A DNA stretch of 64,000 nucleotides, from NCBI RefSeq assembly GCF_020010905.1, contig NZ_JAGJBY010000002.1:3224001-3288000 (forward strand). Reading direction: 5' to 3'. Source of the stretch: Streptomyces acidiscabies. GTDB taxonomy: Bacteria; Actinomycetota; Actinomycetes; Streptomycetales; Streptomycetaceae. Below the pieces are notes generated by a model. It had not been told where the DNA came from and ran no database searches. It saw only the letters and a list, made by a program, of their open reading frames with translations. Positions within the stretch are counted from its first letter, which is position 1, and each line of letters opens with the position of its first letter. Below, piece after piece: positions 18,726 through 27,407 of this stretch. The translations under genes were made by a program, and so were the position numbers.

Positions 18726-19583
18726 ATGACGCTCTCGGTCTCTACGGGTCAGGCTGTCGATCTTCGGGTGCAGTCGGTTGACGAGGTTCTGGATCGCATC
18801 GAGCGGGCTCTTCAAGTGCGCCTGCTTCCAGGTTCGTTGGTGCGCAAGCGGCGGTCAGTCGGGGCCCGGACGGACCGTGACACCTGGGTGCGGGTCGAGC
18901 GGCGTCTGCTCGCCAAGATTTCCGACCAGGGGTGGAACGGTACGGAGGCAGCCGCCCGTCTGGAAGGTATCGCCCAGCCCGTCTGGCATGGCTGCGTGGT
19001 CTGGCGGGACCAGGACGCGTCGGCGATGTGGCGAGCCGATGAGACCGAGCTGCTGCTGGCGGCTCCTGTTGGCAATGCCATCTTGAGCGAAGCCCCAGAG
19101 CTGGGGGACGACTGGTGGGCGGCCCTGAATGCCTCGCTGGACGCCCTGGCCGCTCAGGAAACAAGGCGAGTCGCTACCCCGGATAGCGAGACCATCACGC
19201 AGGCCCTTGTCACCGAGGCCATCCGCGGTGTCTTCTCCGGCGGCTTCGACACGACCGTCGAGCGCTGGGTGCCGGCCCACGCCGATCTGAACTGGGCCAA
19301 CACGACCGCGCCAACGTTCAACGTCTTCGACTGGGAGGACTGGGGCAACGCCCCGCTGGGCTTGGACTCGGCCAACTTGTGGGCGAGTTCGCTCGCTGTC
19401 CCGGCTCTGGCTGACCGCGTACGGCACGAGCGACGGGCCGACTTCGAGAGCCGGGACGGCAAGCTGATGACGTTGTTCGTCTGTTCGAAGATTCTCGGGC
19501 CGTACGCGCATCCGGAGGACCCTCGGCTGGAACCTGCCCGGCGGATGGCCGAGCAGGTCATCACGGAGCTTCAGGCCGGCTGA
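18726..19583 (+). CDS. Aminoglycoside-phosphotransferase-like kinase
   Basis: A 285-residue protein of the APH/choline-kinase fold. The catalytic loop HADLNWAN (~185-192) and the metal-binding DWEDWG (~202-207) are clear. The N-lobe is degenerate, with a Lys in LVRKRRSVG. ATG 18726 (MTLSVSTGQ) is preferred over an upstream start. Family members phosphorylate antibiotics, sugars or peptide side chains (the kinase of class V lanthipeptide pathways has this fold). It converges on the aldo/keto reductase gene with a 13-bp overlap and may belong to the same peptide locus; the substrate is unknown. Confidence 0.75.
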   Translation: MTLSVSTGQAVDLRVQSVDEVLDRIERALQVRLLPGSLVRKRRSVGARTDRDTWVRVERRLLAKISDQGWNGTEAAARLEGIAQPVWHGCVVWRDQDASAMWRADETELLLAAPVGNAILSEAPELGDDWWAALNASLDALAAQETRRVATPDSETITQALVTEAIRGVFSGGFDTTVERWVPAHADLNWANTTAPTFNVFDWEDWGNAPLGLDSANLWASSLAVPALADRVRHERRADFESRDGKLMTLFVCSKILGPYAHPEDPRLEPARRMAEQVITELQAG

Positions 19584-20428
19584 CCCGGCGAGTGGTCGCG
19601 GAGGAGATTCCGGTACTCCTCGACGGTCTGTTCCTCGACCTGGCCCGCCAGGGCGCCGATGAGTTCGCCGAGATGGGCTGGCTCGTCGGTGCCCACGGCA
19701 ACGGCGTCGACCTGCGGCAGGTGGTAGGCGGCTCTGAACGCCGCCTGCACTTGGGACAGTCGGCTGCCGTCCTGGAGGAAGATGCGGGTGTCGATCCGGT
19801 TCCAGACGGAGTCGCTGGTGTTGCCTCCGAACGGGCTCATCCCCCAGACCGTGATCTTGTTCGGGCCCCAGGCTTTCGTGAGGCTTTCTGCGGCGTCCAG
19901 GGCTCTGGCTCCGACCAGGAGGCCGGCGCGGACCATGAGAACGGCCGGCCTCGGGCTGGTGCCGTCGATCAGGCTCAGCAGCGGCGACGGGTCCCAGGAG
20001 GCGATGCCCCAGGCGGCGCACAGTCCTTTGGCCGCAGCCTCGTCGAGTGTCTCGCATGCCTGCATCAGCACGGTTTGGTGGTAGGCGCCGGCGGTCCGGA
20101 GCGACTGTTCCGGGTTGTGGAGGAAGACCAGGTCCGGTTCCCGCCCGAGGTCCTTGGCCGCCTGTTCCGTCGCCGCTCGCAGCCGTATCGGGTCCAGCGA
20201 ATGTTCCGCCGAGCCCGGAGTCGGGAAGTAGCCGACCTTGGTGGAGACCGAGAACTTCGGCAGCAGGTCGCCGGCCATTTGTGCCAGGACCTGATGCGAG
20301 CGAAAGCCGAGGTAGTTGGTGCTGGTGTCGAGTGCGGTGACGCCGAGGTCGAGTGCTCCGGTCAGGAGACGGCGTTCGTGACGAGACCGGTGTAGCCCGA
20401 GGACAATTCGGGGGTCAGTACCGCGCAC
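19571..20428 (-). CDS. Aldo/keto reductase
   Basis: A 285-residue NADPH-dependent TIM-barrel reductase. The catalytic tetrad is readable: Asp34 and Tyr39 in LDTSTNYLGF, Lys64 in STKVGYFPTP and His104 in LVFLHNPEQS. GTG 20428 is chosen because GGAGGAG lies two bases upstream; a longer open frame overlaps the preceding gene with no coding character. It overlaps the 3' end of the JmjC gene by 67 bp, so the two are co-transcribed. In a peptide locus it could reduce an aldehyde or ketone; this role is inference. Confidence 0.87.
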   Translation of the reverse strand: MRGTDPRIVLGLHRSRHERRLLTGALDLGVTALDTSTNYLGFRSHQVLAQMAGDLLPKFSVSTKVGYFPTPGSAEHSLDPIRLRAATEQAAKDLGREPDLVFLHNPEQSLRTAGAYHQTVLMQACETLDEAAAKGLCAAWGIASWDPSPLLSLIDGTSPRPAVLMVRAGLLVGARALDAAESLTKAWGPNKITVWGMSPFGGNTSDSVWNRIDTRIFLQDGSRLSQVQAAFRAAYHLPQVDAVAVGTDEPAHLGELIGALAGQVEEQTVEEYRNLLRDHSPGQPA

Positions 20429-21558
20429 AGCTCCTCCTTCACCAGGATCTCGGCGACCTCCGTCACCTCGGTGCCGACAATGGCGGCGGCCTGTTCCAGG
20501 TCGACCGGCCGGCCACTGGTCAGGAGACGCAGCGCGGGCAGGGCCTTGGCCGCGAGCGTCAGCCTCTTCCCCGAGGCCACGACGTCGACGGTGTCGCCGT
20601 TTTCCACAATCTGTGGACGGAAGCGAGTGGTGCAGACCACGGCGTCGAGCGGTCCGAGTATGCCGAGGAACGGCACGTGCCGCGGCAGCGTTGCCTCCTG
20701 CTCGTACGCGGCCAGGTAGTCGGCCGGAGAACGCTTGCTGACCAGTTCGGCGGCAGCGGTGACGAGGGCGTCGTCGCCGGTGCCGTGCCGCCGGTCGAGG
20801 TCGTGGCGGAAGAGCTCCTGCTCGCGACACCAGTCGGCCAGCCAGGTGAGGTAGCTCGCTCCGGTGCGCTTGGTGATGCCGAAGGTGACGTGGAGGCTCT
20901 TGCCGGAGCCGCTGCCGGTCCGGGTCGCCTGGTGCCAGTGGCCTCGCGGGATGTGCATGACGTCGCCGGTGCGCATCACGCCGGACCAGATGATCTGGTC
21001 ACTCGGTGCGGTGTTGGGGTCGGCGTCCCGGTACATCGGGACCTTGCGGGAAGTCGAGCGCACTTCCCACTCCTTCTCGCCGGCCAGCTGGACGATGATG
21101 ACGTCATGGTCGTCCCAGTGCAGAGGGAAGCCGGCGGCGTCGTTCGTCGTCAGGTAGGCGTTGACCTGCACCCGCTCGTGGGACCACCACTGCAGGGCCC
21201 GGCAGGTGACCTCCATGGTGGGGTCGAAGACGTTGGCCTGGTCCATGATGACGGTGGCGCCTTCGCCCAGGAGCCTGCCCAGGCTGCGCATGTTCACCAT
21301 GGAGATGCTCTGGCCCCTGGGGCTGACGCTGTCGGTGTAGTAGATGGCCGGATGAACCTCCTCGCCCTTCTGGAAGCAACGGAACTGCGGGCGGTTCAGG
21401 CTCCGGCGCATCGCGATGTCGAGCAGCCGGTTCGGCGTCATGATGCGGGAGACGAGGCCGAGGTCGTCCATGCTCCCGCGAACGAAGCCTCTGCCGAGTT
21501 CCTCCGCTCCGTTCCAGCCGAGCGCTGTTTCGATGGCGCTGATCAACTGATGTTCCAT
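20362..21558 (-). CDS. JmjC/cupin-type Fe(II)/2-oxoglutarate oxygenase
   Basis: A 398-residue protein related to the YcfD/NO66 group of JmjC oxygenases. Fe(II) ligands are visible as the HxD of FPLHWDDHDVIIVQ (His147, Asp149) and the distal His in VMHIPRGHWHQA (His207). A helical dimerization region and a winged C-terminal domain follow. These enzymes hydroxylate His, Arg, Asp or Asn side chains in proteins or peptides. ATG 21558 follows GGAGGAGCACG. The gene lies directly downstream of a 56-residue peptide gene with a hairpin between, so that peptide is the obvious candidate substrate; this pairing is inference. Confidence 0.85.
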   Translation of the reverse strand: MEHQLISAIETALGWNGAEELGRGFVRGSMDDLGLVSRIMTPNRLLDIAMRRSLNRPQFRCFQKGEEVHPAIYYTDSVSPRGQSISMVNMRSLGRLLGEGATVIMDQANVFDPTMEVTCRALQWWSHERVQVNAYLTTNDAAGFPLHWDDHDVIIVQLAGEKEWEVRSTSRKVPMYRDADPNTAPSDQIIWSGVMRTGDVMHIPRGHWHQATRTGSGSGKSLHVTFGITKRTGASYLTWLADWCREQELFRHDLDRRHGTGDDALVTAAAELVSKRSPADYLAAYEQEATLPRHVPFLGILGPLDAVVCTTRFRPQIVENGDTVDVVASGKRLTLAAKALPALRLLTSGRPVDLEQAAAIVGTEVTEVAEILVKEELCAVLTPELSSGYTGLVTNAVS

Positions 21559-21596
21559 CGTGCTCCTCCATGGAATTGACCAGGTGGTTCGGGCAC

Positions 21597-21634
21597 GGTG
21601 AGGGCCAGCACAGTCGACCGCGCCGGCCCTCACC
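21597..21634. terminator. Intra-operon hairpin between peptide gene and oxygenase gene
   Basis: GGTGAGGGCC (21597-21606) pairs with GGCCCTCACC (21625-21634), and the stem extends past a mismatch. It lies 10 bp after the peptide stop and 39 bp before the oxygenase start. Partial terminators here are typical where a precursor must be made in excess over its enzymes. Confidence 0.6.
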
Positions 21635-21643
21635 GATTCATGG

Positions 21644-21814
21644 CTACTCGCCGTCGTGCAGGTTGCCGTCGCCACCGGGCCACGGCGAGTCACCGGAGCT
21701 TCCGGCGTTGTCCGACCGGAGGCTGTCGTAGCGGTCGTGGACGGCGGTCAGTTCCGTCACCGCCATCAGGAGGCCGCTTCGGACCCGAGGCGGTGTTGCG
21801 ATGAGCTCTGCCAC
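21644..21814 (-). CDS. 56-residue acidic peptide, candidate RiPP-type precursor
   Basis: GTG 21814 preceded by GAGGAAGGAGCACGAA gives a 56-residue peptide. It has a leader-like N-terminal half (AELIATPPRVRSGLLMAVTE) and an Asp/Gly/Ser-rich tail (DNAGSSGDSPWPGGDGN, then LHDGE). The tail has seven Asp and an SPWPGG motif but no Cys, so lanthionine formation is excluded. The gene is followed by a hairpin and then by the JmjC oxygenase and aldo/keto reductase genes, the order expected for a precursor and its modifying enzymes. An Asp-rich tail next to an Fe/2OG oxygenase suggests side-chain hydroxylation. No known precursor family is recognised. Confidence 0.6.
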   Translation of the reverse strand: MAELIATPPRVRSGLLMAVTELTAVHDRYDSLRSDNAGSSGDSPWPGGDGNLHDGE

Positions 21815-21910
21815 TTCGTGCTCCTTCCTCTTCGGTTCTCCCGTCAGGACTCCGACGGGAGCTCTGTGGCCGCTCCACGGCCGGGGAGTGGAGATGCCGT
21901 GGAGCGGCGG

Positions 21911-22276
21911 TCATTGGGGCCGGTGAGTCGCGTCCTGAACCCGCGACTGGGCCGGTTCGCGACTGGTCGGCGGCAGACCGGTGTCGCGGTGCATGATGGT
22001 CTTCAGAACGCGCTGATCCAGTTCGTACAGACAGGCCCGGCAGAGGTAGAAGGCCGCGTGCATGCCGCTCGACTGGACGGCCTCGATCCACGTCACTTCG
22101 ATGTCGGTGCTTCCGCACCACAGCCAGCACTCACCGTGGGCCTGCCATTCGTGGTGATCCCACAGCGCGTGCTCGGTGAATTCACGGGTGTTGGGGTCGA
22201 CGTCTCGGCGGGTCGGGCGGAAGACCACATCAGGATCGGGCAGCGGAATCGGTCGCAGCTCGCGCCGGCCCATCAT
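21911..22276 (-). CDS. Cys-rich hypothetical protein, zinc-ribbon-like
   Basis: A 121-residue protein from ATG 22276, overlapping the stop of the ATPase gene as ATGA. Four cysteines in GECWLWCG and LCRACLYELDQR could bind zinc. It has Trp-rich central strands and a disordered tail. No named family is recognised, but small Cys-rich partners of anti-sigma-like ATPases are common in Streptomyces. Translational coupling suggests the two proteins work together. Confidence 0.65.
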   Translation of the reverse strand: MMGRRELRPIPLPDPDVVFRPTRRDVDPNTREFTEHALWDHHEWQAHGECWLWCGSTDIEVTWIEAVQSSGMHAAFYLCRACLYELDQRVLKTIMHRDTGLPPTSREPAQSRVQDATHRPQ

Positions 22277-22764
22277 GCGACCGCCAGCGTGAGCGGCTCG
22301 GTCGCGGCCACGATGCCGTTCTTCGGCCCACGTCCGAAGAACCGACTCAGAACGGCGGCTCGAATGGCCGGCGCCACCATGGGCAGCTCGATCTCGGCCC
22401 ACACACGCTTACCTCGTCCGGAAGGCATCCAGGAACAGTGCAAGGCGAGACGGTCGACCATCGCCAGCCCCCTGCCGTTCTCGTCATCGTCCTGGGCCCA
22501 ACTCATCTGCGGCGCAGCGGGGTTGGTGTCGAAAACGTCGATCACCAGACGGCCGGGACGATGGAAGAGCGTGACTGTCACAGGACCCTTGCCATGGACC
22601 ACGGCATTGGTGACGAGTTCGGAGGCGATCAGACGGACGGTGTCGGCAGCGTCGTCGTCTGTCGACAGGCCCCACCCGCGCATCCGGTCGATGACCTTGT
22701 GCCGGGCAAGAGGCACGTCCTCTTCCACACCGGCGAGGACGAATCGATGGACGAGCGTGGACAT
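22273..22764 (-). CDS. Anti-sigma-factor-like ATP-binding protein (HATPase_c, RsbW type)
   Basis: A 163-residue single-domain GHKL ATPase. It has the N-box in LIASELVTNAVVHGKGPVTV, the G1-like IDVFDTNP and a G2 segment DENGRGLAMVDRLA, with the family ending GKRVWAEIELP. No sensor or phosphoacceptor domain is present, as in RsbW/SpoIIAB-like regulators. Streptomyces has dozens, often beside XRE regulators; here the XRE/TPR gene is divergent. It probably controls the peptide locus; its partner is unknown. Confidence 0.88.
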   Translation of the reverse strand: MSTLVHRFVLAGVEEDVPLARHKVIDRMRGWGLSTDDDAADTVRLIASELVTNAVVHGKGPVTVTLFHRPGRLVIDVFDTNPAAPQMSWAQDDDENGRGLAMVDRLALHCSWMPSGRGKRVWAEIELPMVAPAIRAAVLSRFFGRGPKNGIVAATEPLTLAVA

Positions 22765-22791
22765 GGGGGAACGCCTCCGAAGAGATGGAAA

Positions 22792-22830
22792 GCGGCTCCG
22801 TCCCCGACAGGGAAGCGGGAACGGAGCCGC
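22792..22830. promoter_or_regulatory. Hairpin in the leader of the ATPase operon
   Basis: GCGGCTCCGT (22792-22801) pairs with ACGGAGCCGC (22821-22830) within the 250-bp divergent gap between the ATPase and XRE/TPR genes. It is either an operator or an attenuator of the minus-strand operon. No other structure was noted in the gap. Confidence 0.4.
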
Positions 22831-23015
22831 CGATCTGAAGCCGTTTCCGCAGCGAACGCCTTACGCGTGCTGCCCGAACGGCTGATACTCAGTCAACGGC
22901 TGCCGCGCGCAAGGCGGAACGTTTCTAGGGGGTTCCTCATGGGGACGCCAACTCCGTACGTGGGCACGCGAAGCAGCCTCGCCACTGCGCGATGAAGGAA
23001 CGAGGGAGTGATGAC

Positions 23016-24356
23016 ATGCCTGGTGAGCCGCTGGCCGTCCACCCGCTGAGCTTCCTTCGCCAGATGCGCGGCTGGGGCAAGGCCGAGTTCGCCCGACTGA
23101 TGCAGGCCCACGGGCAATCGCTCGGCATACCGCTGGCTACCAACCGGACGACCGTGTGGAAGTGGGAGCAGGGCCAGGAGCCGGACGCGGATGCCCAACG
23201 CGTGCTCGCCGACCTCTTGCGCGTGCCGTACGAGCAGGTGCGTGAGCTGGGCTGGCCCGGCTGGCTGCCCGTGTGGGAGGTGACCGGGCTGACGGCTTCG
23301 TGGACCGAGGCCGGTACCGTTGAGGCCCTGTCCGAACTTGTGGGGAGTGGCCGCATGGACCGCCGGGGCTTTCTCACCATCACCGGCGCGGCTCTGACGG
23401 GCCTGGCGGCAAGCTGGGTGGACGCTCCTTCCGCTTTCGCTTCGGCCCTGGGTGGCGACCAGGTCACGGACACCATGGTCTCGACGATCGAGCAGCGCAT
23501 CAGCACGCTCCGGACGCTCGACGACCAGCTCGGCGGCGCCAGGCTCCTCGAACAGGCCCGAGGCGATCTGGCCCTGGTCACCGGTCTGCTGAGTGCCGGC
23601 CGCTACTCGGACAAGAATCGCCTCCGCCTCTACGGCCTGGCCGCCCAGGTGTCGCACCTGACCGGGTGGATGGCGTACGACGCCGGTCTGCGGTCCGCCG
23701 GCCAGCGCTACCACGTCGCTTCGCTGCGCAGCGCCCGGACCGCTGGAGACGACGCCTTCGGCGCTTTCATCCTGGCCGAGATGGGTGTACACGTGTCCGA
23801 GGCCGGCCGGACTGCCGAGCGGGTCGACCTCATCTCGACCGCGATCGACAACGCGCCGGGGACCTTGTCGCCGCACACGCAGTCCTTCCTCTACCTCCAC
23901 AAGGCTGAGGCTTCCTCGCGTGACGGCGATCATCAGACTGCCGGGACGGCACTCAACCGCGCTGTTGCCCTCTGGGATCGTGGCGGAACAGAAGAGAACC
24001 CGGACTGGCTCGGCTGGTTCGGTGAGGCCCAGCTGAAGTCGACCGAGGGCAAGGTCCTGCTGCGGGCCGGGCAGGTCGAGCGAGCCACCAGTTCTCTGGA
24101 AACCTCCGTGAAGACGGCGGCTCCCCGGGACAAGGCCGTACGGTCCAGCCGCCTGGCCGAAGCCCGGCTGGCCGGTGGTGACCTGGAAGGTGCGCTGGAC
24201 GCTGCGAACTACGGTGCCGAGCTGCTGGAGGCCAGTGTCAGTTCGGTACGAGCCGTGGACCGCTTGAAGGAGTTCTCCGCCCGGCTCGAACCGAGCAAGG
24301 CCGTTCCGGCTGTCCGCGAGTTCCGCGAGCGGCTTCAGGCACTGCCAGCAGCTTGA
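23016..24356 (+). CDS. XRE-family regulator with C-terminal TPR-like domain
   Basis: A 446-residue protein. Residues ~10-65 are a helix-turn-helix with a long insertion (SFLRQMRGWGKAEFARLM ... TNRTTVWKWEQGQEPD), and residues ~150-440 are helical TPR-like repeats. A hydrophobic patch near residue 118 (RRGFLTITGAALTGLAA) is typical of this Streptomyces regulator class. ATG 23016, after GAGGGAGTG, is preferred to the ATG at 22992. It is divergent from the ATPase operon. Such regulators often respond to small peptides or butenolides; the ligand here is unknown. Confidence 0.85.
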   Translation: MPGEPLAVHPLSFLRQMRGWGKAEFARLMQAHGQSLGIPLATNRTTVWKWEQGQEPDADAQRVLADLLRVPYEQVRELGWPGWLPVWEVTGLTASWTEAGTVEALSELVGSGRMDRRGFLTITGAALTGLAASWVDAPSAFASALGGDQVTDTMVSTIEQRISTLRTLDDQLGGARLLEQARGDLALVTGLLSAGRYSDKNRLRLYGLAAQVSHLTGWMAYDAGLRSAGQRYHVASLRSARTAGDDAFGAFILAEMGVHVSEAGRTAERVDLISTAIDNAPGTLSPHTQSFLYLHKAEASSRDGDHQTAGTALNRAVALWDRGGTEENPDWLGWFGEAQLKSTEGKVLLRAGQVERATSSLETSVKTAAPRDKAVRSSRLAEARLAGGDLEGALDAANYGAELLEASVSSVRAVDRLKEFSARLEPSKAVPAVREFRERLQALPAA

Positions 24357-24447
24357 TTCTCCCAAGGAGCCGAAGCATCGGTGCTTGGGACTCCGCAAGG
24401 TCGAATTCTCCTACGTCAAGGAGCTAAGTGGCTGGGAGAATGGCGCC

Positions 24448-25620
24448 ATGACGACGATCGACGGCGAGGTTGCGCCCGGATTCGAACCAGTCCGGGAGGC
24501 GTTCGAGGCGAATTTCGCCCGGCACGGTGACATCGGCGCGGCGTTCTGTGTCTACCAGGATGGCCAGCCGGTGGTGGATCTGTGGGGCGGCGTCGCTGAT
24601 CCCGACACCGATCGAGTTTGGACGCGGGACACGTTGCAACTGGTCTACTCGGCAACCAAGGGAGCGACCGCTACAGCGGCCCACATGCTGGTCGAACGTG
24701 GTGAGCTGGATCTCGACGCACCGGTGGCCAAGTACTGGCCCGAGTTCGCCGCAGGCGGCAAGGCGGACATCACGGTGCGGTGGCTGCTGTCCCACCAGGC
24801 CGGCCTTGTCGCATTGGACCAGCCTGTGCCGTTGAGCCAGGCACTGGCCTGGCACCCGATGGGGGCGGCTTTGGCCGCCCAACGTCCGCAGTGGACGCCA
24901 GGCACGGCCCACGGATATCACGGCCGAACCTGGGGCTGGCTGGTCGGTGAGGTGATCCACCGAGTGTCCCGCCGTTCGCCGGGCCGCTTCTTCGCCGACG
25001 AGATCGCTGGCCCTCTGGGGCTGGACTTCTACATCGGGCTGCCGGTCAGCGAACGGCAGCGGGTTAGCCGCATGGCGTATCAGCCGCCGACTGTCGACCT
25101 CACCACCTTGCCGCCAGAGCAGATTCCCGAGGACCTACGCGAACTGGTGGCGGCTTGGCGCGACCCGAACTCACTGAGCAACCGGGCCTTCGCGGTGACC
25201 GACCCAACCGCCATCGACTTCAACTCACCCGAGGTCCAGGCCGCCGAGCTGCCGTCCTCCAACGGCATCGGTACCGCCCGCTCACTGGCAAGGATGTACG
25301 CGGCGGTGATCGGCGAGGTGGACGGCGTACGCCTGGTCAGCGAAGAGACCCTCGCGGCAGCGACCAAGGAACAGGCCAGCGGGCCGGACCAGGTCATGGT
25401 GCTGCCCAGCAGGTTCAGCTCCGGGTACATGCTGCCGACCGAGGACAACCCCATGACCGGGCCGAACGCCTTCGGTCACACCGGCCGAGGCGGATCGCTC
25501 GGCTTCGCCGACCCCGAGCACGGCATCGCATTCGGCTACGCCATGAACAACATCATCAGCGGGTCCGATGACGTGCGTGCGGCGTTGTTGGTCGATGCGG
25601 TACGCAGGTGCTTGGCGTAG
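24448..25620 (+). CDS. Serine hydrolase of the class C beta-lactamase/EstB family
   Basis: A 390-residue protein. The nucleophile motif SATKG (Ser68-x-x-Lys71) sits in LQLVYSATKGATATA, the second motif is YHGRTWGWLVGE (~152), and a C-terminal GHTGRGGSLGFADP supplies the third. It has no signal peptide, so it is cytosolic and more likely an esterase (EstB-like) than a drug-inactivating beta-lactamase. ATG 24448 has GGGAG upstream. It follows the XRE/TPR regulator on the same strand by 90 bp and could be in its regulon. Confidence 0.88.
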   Translation: MTTIDGEVAPGFEPVREAFEANFARHGDIGAAFCVYQDGQPVVDLWGGVADPDTDRVWTRDTLQLVYSATKGATATAAHMLVERGELDLDAPVAKYWPEFAAGGKADITVRWLLSHQAGLVALDQPVPLSQALAWHPMGAALAAQRPQWTPGTAHGYHGRTWGWLVGEVIHRVSRRSPGRFFADEIAGPLGLDFYIGLPVSERQRVSRMAYQPPTVDLTTLPPEQIPEDLRELVAAWRDPNSLSNRAFAVTDPTAIDFNSPEVQAAELPSSNGIGTARSLARMYAAVIGEVDGVRLVSEETLAAATKEQASGPDQVMVLPSRFSSGYMLPTEDNPMTGPNAFGHTGRGGSLGFADPEHGIAFGYAMNNIISGSDDVRAALLVDAVRRCLA

Positions 25621-25674
25621 TGAGGTTCTTCGAGTTGGCCACCGATCAGGTGACGGTCCGTGAAACGCAACGAG

Positions 25675-26267
25675 CGAGGCCCCCGGACTGTTGATCGAGA
25701 TGTCTGACGTCTCCATCACGTTGCTCGGGGGCCTCGTTGGCCGTCCATCCTGCCGCACTCGACCTGCCGCATGCACTCGTGGAATGGGTCACCGTGCTGG
25801 TCGTCACCCGTGAGGGTGACCGCCGCTGCAAGCTCCGGCCATCCCAACACGCGATGGTGGCATTGGTGTACCTGCACGAACACACCACCCTGGCAAAGAT
25901 CGCCACCGGGTTCGGGACCAGCGAGTCCACCGCCCACGCCTACACCAGCCAGGTCATCGGCCTGCTCGCCGAACGGGCACCGGGTCTGCTGAAGGTCCTG
26001 CGCGAGACCAAGGCGGACTTCGTCCTGCTGGACGGAACCCTGGCGGAGTGCGACCGGGTCGGCGACGGCCGGGCCGACTATTCCCACAAACACCGGCGCC
26101 ACGGCGTGAACGTGCAGGTCGTCACCGACCCCGACGGCCAGCTGTGGCTCTCACTCGCTCTGCCGGGCCGGGCCCACGACCTGACCGCAGCCCGGACCCA
26201 CCGGATCATCCGCATCTGCGAGCGCCAGCGGGATTTCAAGTCCAGTGAGACGGTTGTGACGCTATGA
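25675..26267 (+). pseudogene. IS5-family transposase, truncated, with left-end inverted repeat
   Basis: The frame 25737-26267 encodes the first ~170 residues of an IS5/IS427-type transposase: HTH segment HTTLAKIATGFGTSESTAHA, then the catalytic LLDGTLAECDRVGDG and PGRAHDLTAARTHRII. At CERQ the family sequence ends and a foreign tail (RDFKSSETVVTL) leads to a stop, so the rest of the DDE domain is missing. CGAGGCCCCC (25675-25684) and GGGGGCCTCG (25727-25736) form an inverted repeat just before the ORF, probably part of the element's left end. Confidence 0.75.
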
Positions 26268-26750
26268 GGTTTGTGGTGAGGGTTCCTTGCGCTTGGCCGG
26301 GGCGGGTCCGGCGGGCGTGGTGCTGGTCATGAGGGGATGGTTCTCATGTTGTGCCCTCTCAGGCTCACCCGCCGAAACGGGGCGTCTCACCCAAGGCTGA
26401 CAGAGAGGGGTGGCGTCAAGAGGTGTAGAGCGAGCTGCCCTGAGTTCGTAGCGCTCGGCGATCTTGTTTCAGGTGGACCGCAGAGGTGTCCCTGGCCCTG
26501 CCGTGAGGCTTCCTCGCGCTCGGTAGGTGGGACGTAGGCGGGTGCGGAGCCGCTCTTCCCGATGGAGTGTGAGGCGGGGTTTGGGACAGGCTAACGTGCT
26601 GACCGCCCCCACCGGACAGCTCTCCTTCACCGCATGAGGGTGCGTCAAAGACCTGCCTCCCTGTCCCGGATGCAGTGACGACAGAGCGGGATCGGGGCCA
26701 TTGACGGCTGATGCGTGATGTCAACGGACTTGTGAGCATGGCGTTTCCGG
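26268..26750. other. Gene-free scrambled DNA between IS remnants
   Basis: About 480 bp without a supportable gene, lying between the broken IS5 transposase and an ISL3 fragment. Short open frames exist on both strands but none shows family sequence or a ribosome binding site. Confidence 0.5.
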
Positions 26751-26754
26751 GACC

Positions 26755-26875
26755 GAAGCCCTGACCATTGAGGACGTGATCGGTGAATGCGATCAGATTT
26801 GGGGGAGGGCGTCGATGCCCGAGGAGTCGGCTGCGTGTCCGGGCGGCGGAGCCAAGACGGCCGGGCGTACGTGAG
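26755..26875 (+). pseudogene. ISL3 transposase N-terminal remnant (second copy)
   Basis: The plus strand reads TIEDVIGECDQIWGRASM then PEESAACPGGGAKTAGRT before a stop. It parallels the remnant at 18,040-18,150 and the usual ISL3 start. No transposase sequence follows. Confidence 0.45.
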
Positions 26876-27056
26876 GGCCGGCTGATAGTTCCGATCGACC
26901 GTGTGGGCTCAGCGGCGCCGTTCCCTGGGGCCCAGGGGAGCGTTCACGTGCCGGGCGGTACATGGCCCTCACGCCATCTTCACATCTTCGTAGGCTCTTG
27001 CGGAAACAATCCTGCATCCCCTTGACGTTGATGCCCTCTGAGTCGAGGAGGGGAAG

Positions 27057-27302
27057 GTGCCGGGCCTGAAGCTGTTCCGCACGGACACGACAAAAAGCGG
27101 CATGATCGAGGTCATACCGCGTTTTGCTGAGGTCGAGGCTGATGTACAGGGTCTCGTCGAGAGCCACATGGAGACGCTGCTGGGTGTCAGGTTCCTGGCG
27201 AGCGAGTACAGCACCGGGCGGGTCCACGGGGGCCGGATTGACTCGCTCGGGCTGGACGAGAACGGGGCGCCGGTCGTCGTGGAGTTTACCGACCGCAGGT
27301 AG
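27057..27302 (+). pseudogene. DUF5655-like protein, 5' fragment (interrupted gene)
   Basis: The 81-residue frame starts MPGLKLFRTDTTKSGMIEV and ends GAPVVVEF followed by the non-native TDRR and a stop. The sequence expected next (EYKRG...VINQGLFYLAWLMD) is found 5.4 kb away at 32,720-33,394. Together the pieces form one DUF5655-type protein, a family with an endonuclease-like E-x-K core of PD-(D/E)xK type. The break falls inside that core (VVEF | EYKRG), so the gene is inactivated by the Tn554-like insertion. Confidence 0.78.
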
Positions 27303-27407
27303 TCCTGCCCGTGATGTCCGTCTGGGACTGTGACCAGCACGTCCCAGGCTTGTTTACCGACCGTGTCCGGGACGTCTGTCATGTTCTGGAGTCGGTACGG
27401 AGGACGA

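Noticed and set aside
22893..24398. 501-residue minus-strand open frame
   Set aside because: It is the antisense shadow of the XRE/TPR regulator, with no motif or start signal.
24448..25620. Antibiotic-resistance beta-lactamase
   Set aside because: The SxxK fold is present, but there is no signal peptide and the motifs are closer to EstB-type esterases, so a resistance role is not claimed.
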